Below, piece by piece: positions 12,401-23,160 of a DNA stretch of 64,000 nt. The number at the start of each line of letters is the position of its first letter. Position 1 is the stretch's first letter. The stretch is from Druceiella hillmani. Lineage: Eukaryota > Arthropoda > Insecta > Lepidoptera > Hepialidae. Position numbers and translations under genes: made by a program. The notes below the pieces were generated by a model. The model did not search any database and was not told where the DNA came from. It saw only the letters and a list, made by a program, of their open reading frames with translations. The DNA lies in NCBI GenBank assembly GCA_039881145.1, contig JAYKKI010000027.1, positions 17,805,001-17,869,000 on the forward strand. Reading direction: 5' to 3'.

Positions 12401-14384
12401 AAGATTTTAAAAATGTTTAGGATCAAATATTTGGAAACTAAATACTATTTCTCAAGGTTGAAACAAAGTATAAATGGAACATTTTCAAAAGCACAATTTT
12501 ATTTCAAAGAACCATGATAAATAACATTTACATAACGATAGTTATTAAATATGCAAACTTGGCAAATATTTCAAAACTTATAATTGATGACAATTCAATT
12601 TCATTTATTTGAATTGCTATTAATCAATTAAATTTAAGAGTTTCTCTTTATCCCTTAAAATAAATAATATTTCATGTAGCTAGTACATGCGATTCTCATG
12701 CTTAAATCTATGAATCACACCTTAAGTGAAATTTATAGCAGTTCACCTATTAAACAGATTACGACTTTTGAATTTAAAGGTGACTTCCCCATATAATAAA
12801 ATAGATTCAAGAATCTAAAAAGATCTGCAAAAAGAATACAATGTGTTCTATTTACACGAAGTTAACTGTGTAATGAGGCTAGCGATCTAGTGAAAACTTT
12901 CATCGCAATTAAGCAATGCGTGACTTATATCGGAAAAATTGGATCGCAGTTATAATGCTTAATCAATCAATCGATCTCTTATTCCATCACAAATCCCGAT
13001 TTTTTTTATCAATAATAGCAGTCTTACCTTAATTAAAACAAAAAGAAGAACCTTTAAAATTTGAGCTATAAAATGACATATTTGTCTCAGATTACTGACA
13101 CTGCTCTACTTTTTTTATTAAAAAAATAGGCTCAATTTACAAATTAATTTAAATACTTTAAATACATTCGGTTGAATCGATTAATAATTTCACAAGTTAC
13201 ATTTAAACTATAAGGATATATATGTAAAGAACAGTGTGGTTTTCTGAATTCACAAAAACATGAAACAAACCATTTGGCATTTCTCAGTTTTCATATTGCC
13301 TTTACTCCAATGTGAGTCGTACTTATTCGCTATAATTTTACTCTAAAATACTTTCTTCATTTTCACGAATCCTTTACTGGTTGCTTACGAAATAAGTTCC
13401 TTTTTTGTGGGAGTAGAAAGTGAAAATATAGAAAGAGGAAAAAAAAGGCAGAAAGACATATATTTGGGTAAAAAATAAGTTATTCATTTGTCCCCTAGGC
13501 CGTGGGAAAATAATAAAAAAAATCAAACTAGAATATTTTAATGATTAATCAGCATTTCTTATTACGTGTCATTTGTGTCGCGTTATGAATTTTTTGTATT
13601 ATGAATTCATGCAAAAGATTGGTCTCATGGCCGATTTTAGGTTTCATACTCTAGAAAAAAAAACACAACTTGGACTTCTTCCGAAACAAAATTCGTCACT
13701 CATGAAATTTTAGAAAGTACGTTTTGTCTTGGATCCGGCTAAAGTTATCATAACAACTATTATAGTAGATGAAGGTTTTCCGTTCACACCCAGGTTTCTT
13801 GCAGCATTCGTTTTTTAATCTCAACATAAGGAAGAGCTCAAATCTATCTTGTCTGACATCAAGAAGAGGAATTATCTCCGTACATTTGATATCACTCAAG
13901 TATACACATACAAAAGGTTACTTGCAACTTACAATAAGGAATGCAAATATCGTGATCTGCTGTTTTTTTTCCTAATAAATTGAAATCGTATTGCCTGACG
14001 AGTTTTTCTCTTCAAATGAAGGTTTTTTCTTAGGATAATCTACAATTTATTTTGCGTTTAAGCCATCTTTGGTGCAGCTAATATTTTGGATTAAATCCTT
14101 GCATTTCGTTAATTTTTGCCGGAGCATGAAGGGCTAGATTGGGGAAATGAAAACTCTTACTGCTTATTGGCTCTGGATTATTTCCGTTTTTGATTATTTT
14201 GTTTGACCTCGGCTTGTATTATTAACATTCTTATCATGATATTACAAATTTCAATCTGGAATATCGGGGAAAGCTATTTTTAGTGTTTGGGCGTGCAATA
14301 AAAATATAAAACCTTATTTTGAACTTGAGACTGCACGCGAATAACTTTTATCGAATTTTTATATTTCATGTACATGTACTGTTA
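12401..14384. other. AT-rich DNA, no recognised gene
   Basis: Nothing is assignable. The opposite-strand open frames at 13696-13899 (minus) and 13769-13975 (plus) overlap. The minus one encodes a peptide with a small cysteine cluster (NECCKKPGCERK), but it lacks a start context, neighbours or a second copy that would support a gene. Confidence 0.4.
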
Positions 14385-14610
14385 CACTCAGTGGAAACAA
14401 GATTTTAGAGCTATAAACTCTGTTGCCGATGCTGGTTTCTCTGTAAATTGTCGTTTATGGGTTATTGATATTGATATTTAGGCGCGGTTTAATATTTGCG
14501 AGCTAATGGCCTTGATGGTGCTTCATATGGTGACTTTCGATTAATTTCATTGGAAAATTAATTGTATATTAATTTGAAAATTTATGTTATTTTAATTAAA
14601 CAAACTTACC

Positions 14611-14965
14611 TAGTTTCTGAGGGCACTAACTTGATTAAATCAAATTAAGTGGTTCAAAAGATATAATCGACGAAAAGTCATAAGCGTGTAAAATGAGATT
14701 TTAATGACCGTAACAGTAAATGTAAATACTGCAAGAAAAGCTTATTTTTTCTCGAGTTTCGTTAGTGGATATATAATAAATTAGAAGATTTTCTGACAGC
14801 ACTAGCTAGATTAAATCAAATTAAGTGGTTCAAAAAATATCATCGACGAAAAGCTACAAACAGGTAAAAGGAGATAATAATGACCATGGTAGTAAATGTA
14901 AATATTACAAGAAAAGCTTATATTTTCTCGAGTTCAGTTAGTGGATATATAATAAATTATAAGAG
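14611..14965 (+). repeat. Direct tandem duplication, period about 176 bp
   Basis: The segment with GATTAAATCAAATTAAGTGG starts at 14633 and again at 14809. Each copy ends with TAGTGGATATATAATAAATTA. Unit 2 has only one copy (about 38700-38870), so this happened in unit 1 after the large duplication, or was lost in unit 2. Confidence 0.85.
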
Positions 14966-16212
14966 AATAGAATTTAAACTGGACCGGAATTTTTTTTTTC
15001 TCGAATGGCTTAATTGAATTCGATAGCAGAAAAAACCCCTGGCAAAAAGAGAATAGTCTTCTATTAGTTTCTCAGATAAATCTTTATGCCCAATGTTATA
15101 GAATATATTTATATTGAAATAGTGATAAGAAGCAGTCTTCCATTATTTTGTCTTGTAAATAAATTTTAAGACATACGTCCTCCATTAAACCAAGTATATC
15201 TGGAAATATTTTTCCGGTCGCTAAGATTTTCACCGCGTTTAACAAGTTTAACATTAGACAAAAATAAAATGAACTTCGAACGAGAGAAAAGTACAAAACG
15301 TAAATTAGGTAAATTAATAAAAATGTGTTTTAACACGATTTTTTATCAAAATTTACAATACATCAATTTATGGTACCTTAAGCAACCTAATATAGATTTT
15401 ATTTACTATAACTTTTGGTAAATGAAGTGATAAGAAATTAAAATATTCTTTTATGTCTTTGATTTTATTTCATTTGTCGGTTTGGGTAAGCGCTTGCAAG
15501 TTTTCCGATATTTTACATAAAAAAATTTATAGTTTATGGAAATCACAATACAGGTCATGTGAGATAATTTGGCGTTTACGTACTTCCAAATTTACGATTA
15601 ATGTCTTTTCTATCTGCAAAATATAATTTTTTTTAATAATATAATCTATGGTCAGTATACAATTTTTTTTTCAAGGCAAAAATTCTTAGTAGTTCCGAAA
15701 TTTTCTTCCATTTTTCTTTACACTGTCTCATAATTCAGTATACAAATCTCGTAATTCAGTACTACTGAAAATTATTAATTGTAAATGAAAGTGATAAAAC
15801 TTTAATGGGTACTCATTTTTATAAAATAGGGCGGGACATTTGTTTCGTATTTAACCACCCAGGTTATATTTTTCTTGATGCAAAATTTGACATAAACTTA
15901 AACTTATACTAAAATTTCTATCTATATTATAAAAGAAATGTAATGAATTTTGACATGAAATGATTTTGACACGCTCTTATGTAGAATAACCACATATAGC
16001 TCAAAAAATTTTAGAATTTGGTTTAGCTAGAATATGTTAAGCGTTTCAATACTGGATCTTCTAAATTTTCTATTGTAGATCTAGCGACAAATTTATTCCA
16101 GGGAAATGTGAAAAAATATTATATTAAGCAAGTCTTCTGTCAAACTTCGAAGGCTGATATACTACTGATTTCGTAGCGTTGTCTTTAACTAGATAAATAG
16201 GAACGCTGTTGT

Positions 16213-16482
16213 GTGACAAGTAAGGTGCTTGTCGATATGTCTAGCCTTTACCGGATTTTTCAGTTCATCACATCACTTTTTACCTTCAGCCAAGCAATAA
16301 TTTTCTCCTCATTCATGACAAGCCATATTGATAGGTATCTGAAACAAACCCGAATTATTTGTTTATATGACCTAAAAGTAATAATTTTATTCATTGCAAC
16401 TAACATCATCACATTGGGATCGAATATAAAAACCCATTTGCAAAAGTTACAAAACAACCATATACTTGTAAATATTAATTAA
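16213..16482 (+). other. Well-conserved segment shared by both units, weak open frame
   Basis: This is among the better preserved stretches between unit 1 and unit 2 (39836-40060). The 89-codon plus frame in unit 1 shares MTSHI(D/E)..YLKQ with the unit 2 frame. In unit 2 the frame is broken upstream by a two-base indel. The minus frame is also open in part of both units and shares SIWLVM(N/D)EE. Substitutions fall at all codon positions, so I do not call a gene. It could be an old transposon or exon relic. Confidence 0.3.
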
Positions 16483-16601
16483 TAATAAAAAAAATATTTG
16501 TAGAAACCAAAAAAAGTTATGTTAAAAAGTATTTACGTAAGCCATCATATGAAATTGCATATGAAATTACATAAGTTAAAAGACAAACAATATTTTTTGA
16601 A

Positions 16602-17117
16602 ATGCTGATTAAAACTGCGCGAATAACTCATTCACAAATCGCATTTATGAAAAAATTTAAAACTGCCTCCTTTTTTTCAAACAAAGAAATGTTATATTTA
16701 AAAATAAATCAAACGAACATAAAATTTAATGCTCAAAGAAAATGTGCTTTCGAAATGATTATGCTGATCCAAACTTTAATTAAAAATCACAGCATAATTG
16801 CTGGCGGCAAAGATTCAGTGAGGCGGGCAAGAGAAAGGTATTGTAAGTCATTACTTTTGCCGGAAGTCAAAAGTTTTACTCAGCATCACTTCGTAATAGT
16901 CTTTGAGCTTTGTACTCAATTTTCCGAGGTACAAGATCTGCCGAAAAGGAATTTTTCTGCAAAGGTTTTGATTTACTTTAAGTTAATTACAGGCTTGTTA
17001 AGGGTAATAAGCGAAATATTGAAGTGGGTAAGAAATTCAGTGAAGCTCTGTTATTGTATTCACCTCTTATCTCCGATTAACCAATGCAAAAGTTTAGCCA
17101 AATGTGTGAGTTTGTAG
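16602..17117 (+). repeat. Box A dispersed repeat, best open copy (171 codons)
   Basis: This box A copy contains the longest open frame in the window. It includes GGKDSVRRARERYCKSLLLP (about residues 67-86) and ends ...WVRNSVKLCYC. The unit 2 partner (41320-41820) keeps 68 codons (GGKDSLRRARERYCKSLLLP), then shifts frame; other copies have many stops. The protein resembles no family I know. The conserved DNA, including AT-rich parts unlikely to be coding, is better explained as a repeat family. A degraded gene family cannot be excluded. Confidence 0.6.
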
Positions 17118-17607
17118 AAGATTCGGAAGCGAACTTATTTTTTAATTTATCATCTGAAACATAAAAAAGTTACGGACAAAAAAGGTTTTTGGACTATATT
17201 TTCCTCTTTTTTAAATTACTATAATTATAGCGGTGATATGTGTGCAAAATTTTAAACAAATCTGACGTCTGAAAGTAGGTGGAAATTTAATTGAAACATT
17301 CCATGGCATTCAAAAAAGTGAAACTAATAAGAGCGCGTTAAAAATAATTTTTATTATTTTAATAGCTATTATTCACGGTGTCCTTCGTGTAGTCAACATA
17401 AATATAGATTATTATCACTCATGGGCAGTTATTCCTTCTCTAGGTTACCTTAAGATAACTACATATTACACTTTTGTCGCAAAGACAACTTACCTTTTCT
17501 ATTACCTCGCTATAAATTTCAACAAATTAAACCTCACATCCTAATTGGCGTAATTAATAATTCGCATTAGTTAAACTTTTTATAAATCAGTGCATTCTAC
17601 CCACAAT

Positions 17608-17730
17608 AACCTGCAGCGCTGAAACGTGGACACTCACGTACAACATAAAGTCGCTGGGCTATCGACGGAAAAAGCTATGCTCGAATTGGCCATGAAGGAT
17701 AAAATTGAGATGAATAATGGTCCATATCGA
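17608..17730 (+). pseudogene. Non-LTR retrotransposon (LINE) reverse transcriptase fragment
   Basis: In one frame the strand reads CSAETWTLT; after a frameshift it reads HKVAGLSTEKAMLELAMKDK and then IEMNN. Insect endonuclease-reverse transcriptase elements, which I believe are RTE-like, have ETWTLT followed by a VAQRAMERAMLG-SLRD-IRNE block in the same order and spacing. Only some 40 residues survive. It is specific to unit 1 and lies where units 1 and 2 stop matching. Confidence 0.55.
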
Positions 17731-17936
17731 GCAGTGGTTGGGTACAGCATCAAGATGATTTTATCACATATTAATTTTAGTACTAACGAGAGTTTATTGT
17801 TGATAACCGTGTGACATTGAGTCATATCATATGATCCAAAATAATATTATTACGTAATCAAATAAACTTTTACATGGTAAATGATAATATTCCCACATTC
17901 CAATAGAAGAGTACTAACTTAACTTAACAGACTATA

Positions 17937-17948
17937 CACACACACACA

Positions 17949-17995
<47 letters not shown>

Positions 17996-17996
17996 G

Positions 17997-18043
<47 letters not shown>

Positions 18044-18070
18044 GTATATATATATATATATATATATTTA
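17937..18070. repeat. (CA)n/(TA)n compound microsatellite
   Basis: A short CA tract is followed by long TA tracts with occasional TG and TTTATG interruptions. Open frames of alternating Tyr and Ile across it are artefacts. Confidence 0.95.
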
Positions 18071-18459
18071 TTTATTCCAAAAAATATATGACAACTATTA
18101 TATCATCCTACTACGCAATACTAAAAGGAGCTCTGCCTGCCTACCGCTACTTACTATTCTCGAGAACCACTGCACTTCAATTATTAGAGTAAAGCCACTA
18201 GTAAAAGTTACTAAATTCGTAACCATATAAAAAACTAAAGCAAAAACACATAAAAACTCTATCCGTGATTTAAGAGCCGTCTCATTTATGTATTATAAGT
18301 GTAGCTTGGAAAACTACAGATGGAAAAGTGAATCTAGGAAGACGTAGATAAATGATACACTCACATCCCAGTGAAGATAAAAAACTAATTTTTTATTAAT
18401 TTCACCCAATCGCATGAAAATATATTCCTTGTTCTCATTTTGAATTAGGTGAAAGTATA

Positions 18460-18865
18460 TTCCCGGTTTAACCGTAAAAGTTCCCGATTAAACGGTTGAA
18501 AAAGAACAAAATTTAAAACGTTGTTAATTACATTGATTTAAGCAATATTTTTAGCGAGGAAGCCCAGGGAAATATACTTTAGAATTGATTGCCCTGATCA
18601 AAATTTTAATCAAATAAAAGTAAGGCGTAATTACAAAATTAAAATGTCATTGTGGCGCGAATTTTGTTCTACAGTATTTCTATGAAAGTCTGCAATATTT
18701 ACATTGAATAAAAAGAATTTCCAGGAGGACGTTTCAATCATTTGATTCGTTTTGAATTAATTGAAAGCTTATTAAAGGTTTTAATAAACGAGATAACGAA
18801 ACAGATAAGAAAGTTAATTAAACTTTGTTGAAATAGATAGTCATTTTTCTGGGGCAATAGATAGT
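18460..18865 (+). repeat. Box A dispersed repeat
   Basis: Contains TTTTTAGCGAGGAAGCC, CTGATCAAAATTTTAATCAA, AGGCGTAATTACAAAA, TTGTGGCGCG, GAAAGTCTGCAATATTTAC and TTGAAAGCTTATTAAAGGTT with ATAACGAAACAGATAAGAAA. It pairs with 42910-43335 in unit 2. The part with the TCATTACTTTT and AGTCAGAAG elements is missing. Confidence 0.7.
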
Positions 18866-20557
18866 CATTGCAAGCATATATATCTCACCTGATGTTTAGT
18901 TTTAAGTTTTACTAAAAGTTAAAAATAACTAAATTTATTAAGTAGCATGCTCCGAACTAACTATACTCAATAACTAATTCGGTAACGGTTTCACATAAAC
19001 TCACATTTTCAGAAATTTCTCTTTGATAAATTGTCAGGTAATTTAAGTTTATTAGCGAGAAGAATCTATTTACTTTAATTATTTCTATGCTCCAACGGGA
19101 TGAAATTCTTCGTGTTGCTATGCTCTTTATGTCGTTTCTCTGGAATTAAAATTCAAACGACAGCACTAAGCAGAATTAAATAAAGTGTAATCAATCAACA
19201 AGAAGCTTACGAATCTCAAATAATATTCCTTTCAGGCAAAATGTTATATTTAATTATTTCGAAGTTTCTTCAAAGAGATTAAAGCTTAGTATATTTAAAA
19301 AAATACTACTAAGATATATTAAATACAAAAGCAGTTTCCGTAAATTTTTTTAATATTTGTAAAAATTTAAATTTCATTATATAAAAAGGTAAATAAGCAT
19401 ATTACGAATAGGTTGTTAGAAATAATTATTTTACAGAAATAATAATATAACAACAGGTGACGTGGCATGAAATAATTAATTGTACACACGGGTAGGTAAG
19501 TCCATAACACATGGACCTTTAATTGTTAAATAAATCAATAAAATTAAATATAAATTCAAATTAAGTAGTTAAATATAAGTTCAAATTAATTAAAATATTA
19601 AATTTATTTAAAATGTTTATTACACTGGAAGATTATGTTTATTTTCTTTATTATACTGGAGAATTACGTATGCATATAATTTGCTATTAATCTCGAGATT
19701 ATTGAAATAATATATGCAAAAAGCTATGAAGCTTTCTTTTCATGAAAACACTTACCAGAAAAACTTGTTTGACACTTTAATTTCAAGCTTACAGCTTATT
19801 AAAAGGTTTAGTAAAATTATGTCTATAAATGCGAGAACATTTAGGGATATAATGTAAAAAAGCAACCTTTTTTAATTTGTATAAATGGTTTTTAGCTTGG
19901 TGATGAGGAAAGATTAGGAGTCCTTTTGCATATATCCTTGCAAGCCGCAACGCAACTCAAAAATTAAATTAATTAATCATATATTTCATTTTTAAAAACC
20001 TTTTCAAGAAGATTCTACTCAAGAAAATACCTGTTCATCTAGATTCGTTGAAAAAAGTTGGCTTTAGTTTATATGTGTGGATAGATGCAAATATTTTTAA
20101 TAATTTGAATGCATACTAATACATGAACATCTCCATTTGAAGTAACTTCTAGCAAAATTTTATGTACATACATCTAAAATCATATAATTTGTTTTTTTAT
20201 GACAGAAAGACAGACACAAAAATTTATAAATTTTATTAACAATTTTATAAAGGTGCCTTGTTTCAATATCTAACCCAAAAATTATAAGTTGAGATAAAAT
20301 ATACTCTGCATTCTTCTGCTGTAGGCCGGTGGATTTTTTAAAGTCTTACGGGATGCCACGGGGTCCTCTGGCAGCCCTTTGATTTTCTAGTTTTGTGGAC
20401 CACCACGAAAATGATTATTATATATCGGCATGTCAGCCGTAGTCAAGGCCAGGAAGGCGCCGGCCGCCCCCGTGGCCTGTCATTTGCATTGTTTTCCTAC
20501 GTTTCCGTTCCGACCGCGAGACTCGATTTCATTTTCGCTAAGTAATGATGTCGGACG

Positions 20558-20671
20558 TCTCTGGACTCTGAATCGGATCTAGACTTTATACCAGACTCTT
20601 CTGACAATGATGAATCGTCGTCGGCTGGTACTCGTACAAGTTCTAGTGAATATTCTCTGGCGCAGCCGTAG
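20558..20671 (+). pseudogene. Acidic N-terminal fragment of piggyBac transposase
   Basis: A 37-codon frame reads SLDSESDLDFIPDSSDNDES and continues SSAGTRTSSSEYSLAQP to a stop. Transposases of this family commonly begin with such an Asp/Ser-rich stretch. An upstream ATG (20547) is in another frame, so the start is lost or frameshifted. The minus-strand frame over the same bases (20497-20763) is a shadow of this GC-rich part. Confidence 0.5.
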
Positions 20672-20705
20672 CACTCTCGTAAACGACGATCGTTACGAGA
20701 GTGCT
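20670..20705. repeat. Perfect palindrome, 13-bp arms
   Basis: AGCACTCTCGTAA (20670-20682) and TTACGAGAGTGCT (20693-20705) flank ACGACGATCG. It lies directly at the stop of the acidic fragment, so it may mark the internal deletion of the piggyBac element. Confidence 0.9.
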
Positions 20706-21026
20706 GCGACCGGGTAATCGCGGGCTGCGCAGGCAGAAAACATAAATAGCTGGTACCGACCAACAGGCAACCATTGGTTTACAAAAAAAATCATTGGTTT
20801 ACTTATGTGAAGGGCCTAAAAATAATGCCTAAGATTGCAAATTACTGGAGTAAAAATATAAATCTATCAAAACAAAGTAGCTAGTTCAATCATGAGCCAA
20901 AACCGTTTTTAGTGATTACTTCATTCCTGGTACTTTGAATATGTATATTAATTATATGGATCTAATTGCTTACGAGGGAAAGGAATCAACGCGCCAAAAA
21001 ATTTCGAAAAAAATTTGGTGATGCAC

Positions 21027-21612
21027 CTAAGTAACAAATACTTATATATAGGACGAAGACAACAACTGACAACAACTATAATAACTGACAACAACTATAC
21101 TAGCGTAGACTTGGCGAAATCCTTCTTAAAACGATCTACACATTTAATTGCCAGAGAATTTAAACCAAAAGATAGAAAAAGGAGAGATGGTTACTATGAA
21201 AAATGACAACGGGATTTTGGTCTTAAATTGGAAAGACAAAAGAGACGTCCTTGCCTAGTCTACCAAACATAGAGTGGGATTCGTTACTGTGACAAGCAAA
21301 CGTAACAAAAATTAAGGTAGCCTGAAACCTATAGTAACTGCCGAGTACAACACATGAATATTCAATTGATTTGTCCAATCAGCTGGTTAGTTACAGTAAC
21401 CCATCACGTCGCAGCATTCATTGGTTTCAGAAACTTGCGATTGAATTGTTACTGACCACTATCATTATAAACGCCTTCTCGATCTATAAGACACACAATA
21501 GATTGGCATACAAAAAGTATTCAATTACAAAGTTCAGAGAACGACTGTGCATTCAGTTGCTAAGTCTATGTAAAGAACGGACACAATGGCCTGCTGTACT
21601 CGAAAATGATTA
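21027..21612 (+). pseudogene. piggyBac transposase, C-terminal part, broken
   Basis: The first segment reads TDNNYTSVDLAKSFLKRSTH, the block after the second catalytic Asp region of piggyBac transposases (usual form TDNxYTSVDLAxxL...THLxGT). A shift then leads to NDNGILVLNWKDKRDVLA, where WKDKR is the standard block. The last segment is DLSNQLVSYSNPSRRSIHWF followed by QKLAIELLLTTIIINAFSIY, matching the DLSDQ..SYY...RKS.RWYRKLAIELLLG...VNA region. About 200 of some 580 residues remain, with at least two stops or shifts. The C-terminal cysteine-rich zinc domain is not seen. Confidence 0.85.
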
Positions 21613-21634
21613 ATACAGAAAAGCAGTCAGAGTG

Positions 21635-21636
<2 letters not shown>

Positions 21637-21696
<60 letters not shown>
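21637..21696. repeat. (CA)n-(TA)n compound microsatellite
   Basis: A CA tract runs directly into a TA tract and ends in ATACGTGTATG. It lies at the right border of the piggyBac insertion. Confidence 0.95.
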
Positions 21697-22789
21697 GTGT
21701 ATGCCTGTACGTGTGTTCAACTACGAATGCATAATAGACATTACGATAGTTCCGTACACGCTAAGATACATATAAAACTTTTAAACATAGAATTTTGGCG
21801 AGACTATTATATATTTTAGACTATTTATACTATAGACGAGACTATTTATATATAATATTTATAATTTTTATAATTATTTACTTTTCACTATGTAAATGTA
21901 TTGCTTATATCTTTCACAATCATAAGAAAAACTGCCTCACACACACCATCTGTGATAAAAATTGATCTTGGATTAAGGAAAAACGATATTATTATGAGCA
22001 GTGTTTTCCATTTTATTAATATAAGACGTCTAAATAGGGCTTAAAACTTAATTCACATATTTTCTTTCCATAGGCAACAATGTGTGAATTGCTCTAAGCA
22101 ACTTAAATTTTATTTGTTGTTCAAAATAATTAAAGAGTTTATTGAAATATTGCTTAAATCATTTCACCAAGCTATTTTTAATAAATTAAATTTCATCTCC
22201 CGTTGTCAGTCAGAAGCATCCCTAGATCATATTTCCGAGAACAGGTCACGAACCAAAAGGGAAAAGTTGGTGAGCAGTGTAATTTATATTCCTCTTTAAT
22301 TCATTATTTCGTAAAATTCATACACAATGTACCTTATCCCAACTCAAGATTCGTTTGTTGATTGGATGTGACCAAGGCCTAACTTCACAAGAACTTAATG
22401 TGACGTTATATTCACAAAGTTTTGTGTTTTTTACTTCATACTCACGAACAAGCGAAGGTCAAGACAATACGTGGTCTGACAGAAGAGATGACAGAAGTCA
22501 GTTCTTTGATTTGTGTATACTCATACGTTTCTCTAATATAATTTTCATCCTATATTCCCTATTTTCATATTTCATCCATTCGACTATGATCGTTCATTAT
22601 TAATGATGCATGATGATAATGCATATAATATTATTTCCATGAGGATAATTACTAATATCTCAAGTAATCTTTTAAAACTGATACATATAAATATACAAAA
22701 TGTATATTAGCATAATATTATAAATAGTCTCAGACTTGAATAAAACTTACAAAAGCTTCATGAACGAAAAATTTTAATGGAATACTCGT

Positions 22790-23160
22790 TAAAACGTAAG
22801 AGAATAAACATGCCTAAATGAGAAACGCATGATTCGATCAATTCATCATTTATTACTTAAAATATTTCCAATCCTGATTTGGCGGTAAAACTCATTAAAT
22901 ATCCATTCGGTCTGAATATGCCTTTAATTTACACTCAACCCACCTATCTCAATATAATTTAACTACCTAGCAACAAGAAAGTATCGGCGGAGACAGTAAC
23001 TACTTGAAACACTGTGACATGTAGTCTCCGAGGGCAATAGAGCTACCTGTCTAGAGATAAATATGATTTAGACATCTTGAGGTGAGTTAAACCAGATTAT
23101 CATGACAGTCTAATAAGTGTATCAAAGGTTATGATACGACATACCTTTCGCTGAAAATGC
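22790..23160. repeat. Box B conserved segment, copy in sub-block a1
   Basis: Four copies share, in order, AA(A)CATG, a TCATCATTTA-like stretch, TAAATATCCATTCGGTCTGA-like sequence, GGCGGAGACAG, GAGGGCAATAG, CTGTCTAGAGATAAATATGA, TCTTGAGGTGAGT and ATCATGACAGTCTAATAAGT. The function is unknown, and no frame stays open across the copies. It is among the best conserved parts of the sub-blocks. Confidence 0.65.

Larger units (their letters stand above)
20320..21625 (+). mobile_element. Broken piggyBac-type transposon, unit 1 only
   Basis: The insert holds an acidic N-terminal piece and the C-terminal region of a piggyBac transposase, with most of the catalytic core deleted. It is absent from unit 2, where ATCTAAAATCATATAATTTG (20173 and 45810) runs straight into a TA microsatellite. 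The first 450 bases are much richer in G/C than anything else in the window (CCAGGAAGGCGCCGGCCGCC at about 20451). I could not identify terminal repeats or TTAA duplications with confidence, so the ends are approximate. Confidence 0.7.
18385..23160. repeat. Sub-block a of unit 1
   Basis: It is homologous to sub-block b of the same unit (25890-31630) as well as to sub-block a of unit 2. It starts with TTATTAATTTCACCCAATCG (compare 25890 and 42850), then box A. Next comes the stretch ending GACGTGGCAT (19458; compare 27483), then GAGAACAGGTCACGAACC near 22240, and last box B. A piggyBac relic interrupts it. Confidence 0.7.

Noticed and set aside
13696..13975. Overlapping open frames on both strands, one with several cysteines
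   Set aside because: No known cysteine pattern (Kunitz, Kazal or pacifastin spacing does not fit), no second copy and no clear splice context.
20497..20763. 88-codon minus-strand open frame in the GC-rich block
   Set aside because: The plus strand gives the acidic piggyBac-like piece. The minus frame is a shadow with no motif.
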